DNA from: Acetatifactor sp.
GTDB taxonomy: Bacteria > Bacillota > Clostridia > Lachnospirales > Lachnospiraceae
Reading direction: 5' to 3'
Length of the DNA: 6,715 bases
Assembly: GCA_016303085.1 (NCBI GenBank)
Contig: JAEDMI010000133.1
Span: 1 to 6,715, forward strand
The translations under genes and the position numbers were made by a program. Shown here piece after piece: positions 1 to 5,537 of this stretch; position 1 is the stretch's first letter; every line of letters starts with the position of its first letter. The notes under the pieces were generated by a model. That model saw only the letters and a program-made list of their open reading frames with translations. It had not been told where the DNA came from and ran no database searches.

Positions 1-161
1 GATATACATTTGCGAATACCTACATAGAATATTTGGAATCAACATATGGTTGGAGTAAAGTTTTAGAATTAATTGAGACGGAAAATTATGGGCAAGTATT
101 TGGGAAGAGTTCAGAGGAGATATATGATGAGTGGGTTTTGTATTTGAACAACTATTCTTGA
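1..161 (+). CDS. C-terminal fragment of a peptidase-MA-like protein (5' end outside window)
   Basis: An open frame enters from the left edge (first whole codon at base 3) and stops at TGA 159-161, giving 52 visible residues. The fragment begins YTFANTYIEYLESTYGW and ends in a pattern with FGKSSEEIYDEW. In peptidase-MA-like and related secreted metallopeptidase-fold proteins, a helix of the kind 'a..fv.YL...YG..kv..ll' is followed by 'fG.s.eel...W..yl' at the very C terminus, and this segment fits that arrangement. The HExxH zinc motif, if present, would lie upstream of the window, so activity cannot be judged. The stretch is AT-rich: I count about one third G+C over the first 160 bases, against roughly 43-52% in rows sampled from the later genes. 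It is followed by a terminator-like hairpin, so it is probably the last gene of its transcript. The reading frame is fairly certain; the family name is a motif-based inference. Confidence 0.55.
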   Translation, partial: YTFANTYIEYLESTYGWSKVLELIETENYGQVFGKSSEEIYDEWVLYLNNYS

Positions 162-175
162 CCTGCACATTCCGA

Positions 176-204
176 TTGACAAAACTAACCCGTCTGGTCA
201 CAAT
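176..204 (+). promoter_or_regulatory. Candidate sigma-A promoter for the MmcQ-MGMT gene
   Basis: A perfect -35 box TTGACA (176-181) is followed, after exactly 17 bases, by CACAAT (199-204), which matches four of six positions of the -10 consensus including the important A at position 2 and final T. Transcription would begin near 210-212. The promoter overlaps the terminator hairpin of the upstream gene, and the T-tract would lie in the new 5' leader. This is a match by eye only; the weak -10 lowers confidence. Confidence 0.35.
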
Positions 205-234
205 TAGACTGACGGAGTTATTTTTTTTTCTTTT
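183..234 (+). terminator. Probable rho-independent terminator after the peptidase-like gene
   Basis: Bases 183-186 (AACT) and 190-194 (CCGTC) pair with 211-215 (GACGG) and 216-219 (AGTT), leaving a 3-base bulge (187-189) and a 16-base loop. An alternative inner pairing is 192-195 with 206-209. The hairpin is followed by A220, nine T residues (221-229), a C, and four more T. The strong T-tract 22 bases downstream of a stop codon argues for termination of the upstream gene. The stem is short and bulged, so efficiency may be partial. Confidence 0.55.
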
Positions 235-252
235 AGCGAGGGTTGAACGAAT

Positions 253-927
253 ATGAAAACAAGAGAAGAAGCCTTGAAATACGCACTGTCATTCCCGGAG
301 ACCTATCAGGACGCACCTTTTCATGACCCGAACTGGCAGCTGGTCAGAGTGAAGGGCAGCGGAAAGGCCTTTCTTTGGACATATGAAAGAGACGGATATA
401 TCAATCTGAACGTGAAGGTTGACCCTGAATGGAGAGACTTTTGGAGAAATGCATATGACGCAGTGATGCCGGGATATCACCAGAATAAGGAGCACTGGAA
501 TACCATTATCCTGAACGGTTCCATACCGGATAAGGATGTGAAACGGATGATAGCGGAAAGCTACGATTTAGTCACGGACAGTCCTTCGAAGCGAATTTAT
601 GAAGCGGTTAAGAAAATTCCGAGAGGGCGCGTGGCAACCTATGGACAAATAGCGGAAATGGCCGGGGATAAAAAGATGGCGAGGGCAGTGGGAAATGCGC
701 TTCATAAGAATCCGGATCCCGAGCATATTCCATGTTTTCGGGTTGTTAATGCAAAGGGAGAATTGGCGGGAGAGTTTGCCTTTGGAGGAGCCGGTGCCCA
801 GGCCGGGCTGCTGGAAGCAGAGGGCATAGAAGTGACAGACGGAAAGGTTGACTTGGAGAAGTATGCAATGTACGCGGGCGGAAAACCAAGCGACGCCGAA
901 AGCGGCATTTGGTTTTCGCCGCGATAA
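253..927 (+). CDS. MmcQ/YjbR-MGMT fusion: putative O6-alkylguanine-DNA alkyltransferase-like protein
   Basis: This 224-residue protein has two domains. Residues 1 to about 107 match the MmcQ/YjbR DNA-binding fold: an FPETYQDAPF start, an aromatic strand region with NLNVKVDPEW, PGYHQNKEHWNT and a closing SYDLV. Residues about 112-205 match the DNA-binding and methyl-acceptor domain of MGMT/Ogt: GRVATYGQIAEMAG is the helix-turn-helix, R144 in RAVGNAL is the arginine finger, and Cys161 sits in PCFRV. Canonical enzymes have PCHRV, with a Cys-water-His-Glu network. Here Phe162 replaces the His, and Ala184 appears to occupy the Glu position (my manual alignment). The Cys is kept, so this is not a classic Trp-type ATL protein. 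The likely role is repair or recognition of alkylated guanine in the cytoplasm; catalysis is uncertain. The ATG at 253 follows a GAGGG site (238-242) by 10 bases. The last ~15 residues fall beyond the usual family end and overlap a repeat-like sequence. Confidence 0.88.
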   Translation: MKTREEALKYALSFPETYQDAPFHDPNWQLVRVKGSGKAFLWTYERDGYINLNVKVDPEWRDFWRNAYDAVMPGYHQNKEHWNTIILNGSIPDKDVKRMIAESYDLVTDSPSKRIYEAVKKIPRGRVATYGQIAEMAGDKKMARAVGNALHKNPDPEHIPCFRVVNAKGELAGEFAFGGAGAQAGLLEAEGIEVTDGKVDLEKYAMYAGGKPSDAESGIWFSPR

Positions 928-983
928 CGGGCAAACTGTCTGCGAAGCAGACGGTAAAGCACGAAGTGCAGGTTTGCGAGCGC
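895..983. repeat. Structured inverted-repeat element with GAA-loop hairpins (three-way junction)
   Basis: GCAAAC at 931-936 pairs perfectly with GTTTGC at 972-977. It encloses two perfect hairpins: GTCTGC(938-943)-GAA-GCAGAC(947-952) and GCAC(959-962)-GAA-GTGC(966-969). Together they form a compact three-way junction. Just upstream, still inside the preceding gene, GCCG(895-898)-AAAG-CGGC(903-906) forms another small hairpin, and GCG 921-923 could pair with CGC 981-983. No T-tract follows, so it is not an ordinary terminator. The layout resembles short palindromic interspersed repeats (REP- or MITE-like debris), but only one copy lies in this window, so repetition is an inference. It could also act as an RNA structure between the MGMT-like gene and potA. 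Confidence 0.6.
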
Positions 984-996
984 ATGAAAAATTTAC

Positions 997-1024
997 TTGC
1001 GTTTTGTCCTTGATTCACTATACT
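997..1024 (+). promoter_or_regulatory. Candidate promoter of the potABCD operon
   Basis: TATACT at 1019-1024 matches five of six positions of the sigma-A -10 box. TTGCGT at 997-1002 is a weak -35 (only the TTG part fits) with a 16-base spacer. The start point would be near 1031, leaving a leader of about 38 bases before potA. It lies directly after the inverted-repeat element. There is no clear T-tract terminator between the MGMT-like gene and potA, so read-through from upstream is also possible. No operator or riboswitch is recognisable. Confidence 0.4.
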
Positions 1025-1052
1025 AAAATTAGTTGGTTTTTGCAATTTACAC

Positions 1053-1060
1053 AGAGAGGA
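1053..1060 (+). promoter_or_regulatory. Ribosome binding site that fixes the potA start
   Basis: AGAGAGGA ends 8 bases before ATG 1069, an ideal distance. This favours ATG 1069 over the in-frame TTG at 1033, which would place the Shine-Dalgarno site inside the coding region and add 12 residues not expected at a PotA N terminus. The nearer ATG at 1064 is out of frame. Confidence 0.8.
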
Positions 1061-1068
1061 AACATGCT

Positions 1069-2487
1069 ATGGAAAACGCAGGCGTTAATTTGATTCAATT
1101 TGAGCATATCAAGAAGGTTTTTGATGGCGATACATTGGTGGTGGAGGATTTCAATTTAGAGGTGAAGAAAGGGGAATTTGTCACTTTGCTGGGGCCTTCC
1201 GGCTGCGGCAAAACAACGATTCTTCGTATGCTTGGCGGCTTTGAGATTCCCACGTCGGGTAAGATTCTGCTAAATGGTGAGGATATCAGTAAACTTCCGC
1301 CTTATGAGAGACCGATTAATACTGTTTTTCAGAAATATGCGTTATTTCCTCATTTGAACGTATATGACAATGTGGCTTTCGGATTAAAGCTGAAAAAAAT
1401 AGATAAGAAAACCATGGACGAGAAGGTCAGGCATGCCTTGGAGATTGTCGACCTGGAGGGCTTCGAGAAGCGAAGCATACAAACCTTGTCAGGCGGACAG
1501 CAGCAGCGAATTGCCATTGCGAGAGCCATTGTCAACGAGCCGGAGGTATTGCTGTTAGATGAGCCTTTGAGCGCTCTGGATTACAAAATGCGTAAGGAGA
1601 TGCAGCTTGAGCTGAAGAATATGCACAAAAAGCTGGGCATTACCTTTATTTTTGTTACCCATGACCAGGAAGAGGCATTGACCATGTCCGACAAGATTGT
1701 GGTTATGGCAGACGGAGAGATCCAGCAGACAGGTACTCCTGAGGAGATTTACAATGAGCCCAGAAATCTTTTTGTGGCAGACTTTATCGGCGAGAGTAAT
1801 ATTTTTAAGGGAGAGATGGTCGGCAACAGAAAGGCAAGATTCTGCGGAAGGGTATTTGACTGTGTGGACGACTATGAAAAAAGCACAATCATCGATGCGG
1901 TAGTCAGACCGGAGGATGTAGAGCTTGTGCCGGAATCCGAAGGGATGATTTCCGGTGAGATTTTGTCCTCCGACTTTAAGGGAACCTTCTACATCGTAGT
2001 TGTGTTGTCCGGGAAAAATGAGATAGAGGTACATTCCCTGAAATATTATGAACCGGGCAGCAGGGTTGGCATCAACATTGCACCGGACAGTATTCATATC
2101 ATTCCTTATGATGCAAGTATTAACCACTATGAAGGCGTGGTTGGTGAATATGCGGAAGGCGAAGGATTGAGAGTTTCTTTTGCTGATTTTGAGTGGTTTG
2201 TGGACCCGAAGGAAATTTTCGGAGAGGGAGAGATAGTCGAGGGAGCAAAGGTAGAAGCTTCTTTTACACCTGACAGTGCGGAAATCAGTGACGATGCCGA
2301 GGCAGGTATTGTTACGGGAAATATTATCTCCTTCATCTATGTGGGCGACCATTATCGCTATACCGTTCGCAGTAAATCGGAAGAAGACTATATTGTGGAT
2401 GACGAAGATCTGTGGAATCAGGACGACTATGTTTCCGTGAATATTCCGAAGGATAAAATGTCATACAGATTGGTGGGAGAGCAGTGA
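1069..2487 (+). CDS. potA: Spermidine/putrescine ABC importer ATP-binding protein PotA, with extended C-terminal TOBE region
   Basis: The cytoplasmic ATPase that powers polyamine import, acting as a dimer on PotB-PotC. All nucleotide-binding motifs are intact in the 472-residue product: Walker A GPSGCGKTT (42-50), Q-loop Q88 in VFQKYALFPH, signature LSGGQQQR (140-147), Walker B LLLDEP (161-166), D-loop SALD (168-171) and switch His198 in FVTHDQEEA. The linker with EIYNEPRNLFVADFIGESN (226-244) is typical of the PotA/UgpC class. A first regulatory TOBE domain spans about 275-346, starting at VVRPEDVELV. Residues about 352-470 form an additional C-terminal part that ends in a second TOBE-like stretch (GNIISFIYVGDHYRYTV near 417-433). 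Typical PotA proteins are about 350-380 residues, so this one is roughly 100 longer. It is the first gene of the potABCD operon, and its TGA overlaps the potB ATG by one base. The ATPase class is certain; the polyamine substrate is assigned from the whole operon. Confidence 0.95.
   Translation: MENAGVNLIQFEHIKKVFDGDTLVVEDFNLEVKKGEFVTLLGPSGCGKTTILRMLGGFEIPTSGKILLNGEDISKLPPYERPINTVFQKYALFPHLNVYDNVAFGLKLKKIDKKTMDEKVRHALEIVDLEGFEKRSIQTLSGGQQQRIAIARAIVNEPEVLLLDEPLSALDYKMRKEMQLELKNMHKKLGITFIFVTHDQEEALTMSDKIVVMADGEIQQTGTPEEIYNEPRNLFVADFIGESNIFKGEMVGNRKARFCGRVFDCVDDYEKSTIIDAVVRPEDVELVPESEGMISGEILSSDFKGTFYIVVVLSGKNEIEVHSLKYYEPGSRVGINIAPDSIHIIPYDASINHYEGVVGEYAEGEGLRVSFADFEWFVDPKEIFGEGEIVEGAKVEASFTPDSAEISDDAEAGIVTGNIISFIYVGDHYRYTVRSKSEEDYIVDDEDLWNQDDYVSVNIPKDKMSYRLVGEQ
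2475..2479 (+). promoter_or_regulatory. Ribosome binding site for potB within potA
   Basis: GGGAG lies 7 bases upstream of ATG 2487, inside the last codons of potA. It supports ATG 2487 as the start rather than the in-frame GTG at 2484, although the two differ by a single residue. Confidence 0.6.
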
Positions 2488-3287
2488 TGAGAGAGGCTAG
2501 ATTTTCAAGAAAACAGCTGGCATTGCCTTACGCACTGTTTCTGCTGCTGTTTGTCATACTGCCCCTTTTGGTGGTTGTCAAATATGCGTTTACGGATGCG
2601 GAGGGACAGATTTCTTTTTATAATTTTATCCGTTTTTTTCAAAGCAGTAAGACCATAGGAACATTGATTTACAGTCTGGTGGTGGCTGTATTGACTACGT
2701 TAGGCTGTCTGCTGCTGGCATACCCTGTAGCGTTTATTCTTGCAAAGGGAGCGTATGTGGGAAGGCATACTTTTTTAATGTTATTTGTGCTTCCCATGTG
2801 GATTAATTTTACTCTGCGAATTACAGCGTTGAAGGAGATACTGACTTTACTGGAAGGGAATCTGGCATTGCACCCTTTCTTAAATACGGTCATTTGCATG
2901 ATATATGATTTCCTGCCGTTTATGATTTTGCCTTTATATAACTCACTTTCCAAGCTGGATAACAGTCTGTTGGAGGCAGCTGCTGATTTGGGGGCAAGAA
3001 AAAGACAAATTTTATTGAGGGTTGTTTTGCCTTTGTCGGTGCCGGGAATCATCAGTGGTATTACCATGGTATTCTTGCCCAGCATGACAAATTATGTGGT
3101 ACTTGACATGGTATATAACAGCACCTACATTATCGGCAGTCTGATCGGCAGTTATTTCAGTTCTTATGATTGGCATAACGGCTCGGTAGTATCAATTATT
3201 TTGCTGCTGATTATCTGTGCCATAACATGGATATCCAACCGATTTACCGGCAGTGAGCAGGAGAGAAAGGCAGGTGTATCCCTCTGA
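2487..3287 (+). CDS. potB: Polyamine ABC importer permease PotB
   Basis: One of the two integral membrane subunits that form the polyamine channel. The 266-residue product is the expected size for PotB. Hydrophobic segments are seen at about 11-32, 58-86, 95-112, 133-152, 183-205 and 233-250, consistent with six membrane helices. The binding-protein-dependent permease EAA loop, which docks on PotA, is clear at 163-188: EAAADLGARKRQ followed by LPLSVPGI. The segment FLPSMTNYVVLDMV (196-209) resembles the PotB region in which E. coli has a similar 'P..G.y....l.G'. The ATG at 2487 shares its A with the TGA stop of potA (TGATG), so translation is likely coupled; a GTG at 2484 would add one residue. 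The stop overlaps potC in exactly the same way. PotB rather than another type-I permease is inferred from gene order and from the paired PotC/PotD. Confidence 0.93.
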   Translation: MREARFSRKQLALPYALFLLLFVILPLLVVVKYAFTDAEGQISFYNFIRFFQSSKTIGTLIYSLVVAVLTTLGCLLLAYPVAFILAKGAYVGRHTFLMLFVLPMWINFTLRITALKEILTLLEGNLALHPFLNTVICMIYDFLPFMILPLYNSLSKLDNSLLEAAADLGARKRQILLRVVLPLSVPGIISGITMVFLPSMTNYVVLDMVYNSTYIIGSLIGSYFSSYDWHNGSVVSIILLLIICAITWISNRFTGSEQERKAGVSL

Positions 3288-4096
3288 TGAAAAATTTTGT
3301 ACAGCATGTTTGCGTCGTTTTTGTGTTGTTGTTTTTATATGCACCGATTCTGATTTTGGTGGGGTACAGCTTTACGGATGCCACAATGATTGGAAAGATC
3401 GGAGGACTTTCATTCCACAATTATGAAACACTTTTCACAACGGAAGAACTTTTGGATATGATAAAAGGCACCCTGCTGCTGGCGCTGGGGGTTGCAGCGC
3501 TGTCAACGCTGCTGGGAACCATTGGCGCAATCGGCGCATTTTATTCCAAGAGCGGAACGCGCAGAGCCATTGAACTTGCAAATCAGGTTCCCGTGGTAAA
3601 TGCAGACGTGGTAACCGGATTTTCTGTCTGTATTTTAATGATTGCACTGTTTCAGGTGAGGAAGGAGACTTTTATCCCGCTTGTAATCGGACAGACGGCA
3701 TTATGTGCTCCTTTTGTCTATCTTTCGGTTCTGCCCAGATTGAAACAGATGGACCAACAGCTGTATGAGGCAGCTCTGGATTTGGGATGTACTCCCATGA
3801 AGGCGCTTCTCAGGGTGACGGTACCGCAGATTGTTCCCGGTATTTTGTCAGGATTCATGACGGCGATAACCCTGTCACTGGACGATTATTTCATAGCGAC
3901 CTATACCAAGCCGGCGACCTTTGACACGATTAGTACCTATGTGGTAAACGCCACCAGAGGCTCCCAGACGGATATCAAGACGGCGCTCTGGGCATTATCC
4001 ACGCTCATTTTTATTGCAGTTGTTGGGGTAGTAATCATCATGAATCTGAAGGGCAGGAATACAGAGGATGGAGTGGCAAGTGAAAAGAGAAATTAA
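3287..4096 (+). CDS. potC: Polyamine ABC importer permease PotC
   Basis: The second membrane permease of the polyamine importer, pairing with PotB. The 269-residue product has hydrophobic segments at about 8-28, 61-84, 106-123, 128-149, 183-198 and 234-254. Its EAA loop for contact with PotA is at 161-186 (EAALDLGCTPMKALL, then VPQIVPGI). The segment SLDDYFIATY (197-206) closely matches the 'SLDDFxxT' stretch that is typical of PotC proteins and helps tell PotC from PotB. The early LYAPILILVGYSF (17-29) is also the usual PotC N terminus. ATG 3287 overlaps the potB stop by one base (TGATG). The upstream Shine-Dalgarno signal is poor (AGG at 3272-3274, 12 bases away; AAAGG at 3266-3270), so expression probably depends on coupling to potB. 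The hydrophilic tail after residue 254 is encoded partly within the overlap with potD. Confidence 0.94.
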   Translation: MKNFVQHVCVVFVLLFLYAPILILVGYSFTDATMIGKIGGLSFHNYETLFTTEELLDMIKGTLLLALGVAALSTLLGTIGAIGAFYSKSGTRRAIELANQVPVVNADVVTGFSVCILMIALFQVRKETFIPLVIGQTALCAPFVYLSVLPRLKQMDQQLYEAALDLGCTPMKALLRVTVPQIVPGILSGFMTAITLSLDDYFIATYTKPATFDTISTYVVNATRGSQTDIKTALWALSTLIFIAVVGVVIIMNLKGRNTEDGVASEKRN

Positions 4097-5537
4097 GAGT
4101 TTAAGACATCTTCTTTTGGGTATATTTGGAGTATGCGGATGCGCGGCGGTATTGGCAGGCTGCGGACAAAAGGATGAGGATACCATTGTTTTGCGGGTCA
4201 GTAACTGGGAGGAGTATATTGACCAGGGTGAATGGGAAGAGGATGAGGCCATCGAACTGGAAAACGGCACTGTGATTTTTGGGGAAAACAGTCTGGTGGA
4301 GGATTTTGAGGAGTGGTTCTTTGAAACCTACGGGAAAAAAGTGGTTGTAGAATATTCTACCTTCGGCACCAATGAGGAATTATACAACCAGCTTACCATG
4401 GGAGACAGCTATGACTTGGTATGCCCCTCGGAATATATGATTATGAAGATGATTGAGGAGGGAATGGTGGTACCGTACTCTTCTGAGTTTTTTGATGGGG
4501 AGAATGAAAATAACTATTATATAAACAGTGTTTCTCCCTATATCAAAGATGTATTCGATCATCTTGCCATTGGTGATAAAATTCTGAGCGATTATGCTGC
4601 GGGATATATGTGGGGAACCTTGGGTATCGTGTATAATCCCGAATATATTACGGAGGAGGAAGCAGCTCACTGGAGGCTGTTGTTAAATCCCGATATCAGT
4701 AAGAGAATTACTGTTAAGGATAGTGTGCGTGACGCATATTTTGCGGGAAACAGTATCTATAATGAGGAGTTTATCAGCAGGGAGGAATTTGTAAACAGCG
4801 CCGATTATGCACAGAGAATGGCAGAGATTCTCAATGCTACGGACGAAAAGATCGTGAATGCCGTGGAGGATGTCCTGAGCAATATAAAGGATAATGTATA
4901 TTCCTTTGAGACAGACAGCGGAAAGGCGGACTTGGTTACGGGGAAAGTACTTGCCAATCAGCAGTGGTCCGGAGATGCGGTGTATACCATGGACCAGGCG
5001 GAGGAAGAGGGAGTTTATCTGAATTATTCCGCTCCGGAGGAAGCCACAAATCTGTGGTTCGACGGATGGGTAATGCTAAAGGTTGGTATTGACGGGGACA
5101 AAGACAGACAGATGGCCGCAGAAGCATTTGTGAATTACTTGTCCATACCGGAAAATGCCGTGAGAAATATGTATTATATCGGTTACACTTCTGTCATAGC
5201 CGGGAACAGCGGGGATGCTGTCCGTCAGTATATTGACTGGTGCTATGGCGCTGAGGACGGGGAAGAAGAGGTGGCGGAGTATGATGTTACCTATTTCTTT
5301 GAGGGTGCGGATGCACAAACCAATGAGGAGTATGTAATCATCACACCGGAAGAACAGGTGCGGCGCCAGCTTTTTGCCCAGTATCCTACCCTGGATGTAG
5401 TGAAGAGAAGCGTGGTTATGGCGCACTTTGATAAAGAGGGAAACGAGAGAATTAACAGAATGTGGACCAACGTAAGATGCTTTGACATAAAGAAGTGGTG
5501 GGAGCGTCTGAGCGGAAGTGTGGGAGGTAAGAGGTGA
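4068..5537 (+). CDS. potD: Lipid-anchored spermidine/putrescine-binding protein PotD
   Basis: The extracellular substrate-binding subunit that delivers polyamine to PotB-PotC. The N terminus is a lipoprotein signal: basic KREIKSLRH, a hydrophobic core, and lipobox LAGC (29-32) with Cys32 as the lipidated residue. The mature part follows PotD: SNWEEYID (45-52), a strand with STFGTNEELYNQL (97-109), YDLVCPSEYMI (115-125), WGTLGIVYN (182-190), QQWSGDA (298-304) and LWFDGW (329-334). W47, E49, Y50, Y123, W300, W330 and D332 fall where PotD has polyamine-contacting residues (manual alignment to E. coli PotD). At 489 residues it is much longer than E. coli PotD (348). The extra length includes an acidic insertion at about 53-75 and a long acidic C-terminal section. 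It overlaps potC by 29 bases. AGGA (4055-4058) serves ATG 4068. GTG 4080, preceded by GGAG (4070-4073), is an alternative start giving 485 residues and a more typical signal peptide. Confidence 0.93.
   Translation: MEWQVKREIKSLRHLLLGIFGVCGCAAVLAGCGQKDEDTIVLRVSNWEEYIDQGEWEEDEAIELENGTVIFGENSLVEDFEEWFFETYGKKVVVEYSTFGTNEELYNQLTMGDSYDLVCPSEYMIMKMIEEGMVVPYSSEFFDGENENNYYINSVSPYIKDVFDHLAIGDKILSDYAAGYMWGTLGIVYNPEYITEEEAAHWRLLLNPDISKRITVKDSVRDAYFAGNSIYNEEFISREEFVNSADYAQRMAEILNATDEKIVNAVEDVLSNIKDNVYSFETDSGKADLVTGKVLANQQWSGDAVYTMDQAEEEGVYLNYSAPEEATNLWFDGWVMLKVGIDGDKDRQMAAEAFVNYLSIPENAVRNMYYIGYTSVIAGNSGDAVRQYIDWCYGAEDGEEEVAEYDVTYFFEGADAQTNEEYVIITPEEQVRRQLFAQYPTLDVVKRSVVMAHFDKEGNERINRMWTNVRCFDIKKWWERLSGSVGGKR
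5522..5527 (+). promoter_or_regulatory. Strong ribosome binding site for the GH31 gene inside potD
   Basis: GGGAGG lies 6 bases upstream of GTG 5534, within the last potD codons. This near-perfect Shine-Dalgarno match, together with the GTGA overlap between start and stop codons, decides the GTG start of the glycosidase gene. Confidence 0.75.

Noticed and set aside
938..952. The hairpin with the 6-bp stem as a terminator of the MGMT-like gene
   Set aside because: No run of T follows it; the next bases are GGTAAAGC.
931..977. The three-stem element read as a tRNA or a known riboswitch
   Set aside because: It is only 47 bases, lacks the T-loop, anticodon-arm layout and CCA end of a tRNA, and matches no riboswitch consensus that I recognise.
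1033..1068. TTG at 1033 as the potA start, adding 12 residues
   Set aside because: The good ribosome binding site (1053-1060) fits ATG 1069, and the added residues do not belong to a PotA N terminus.
848..1093. An 81-codon plus-strand frame bridging the MGMT-like gene and potA
   Set aside because: It overlaps both real genes out of frame and mostly translates the inverted-repeat element; no plausible protein features.
1555..2352. A 265-codon open frame on the minus strand inside potA
   Set aside because: It lies fully antisense to a conserved ABC ATPase, has no recognisable domain and no convincing ribosome binding site; it is a by-product of potA codon structure.
2669..3085. A 138-codon minus-strand frame inside potB
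   Set aside because: It is antisense to an intact permease gene with no supporting motifs.
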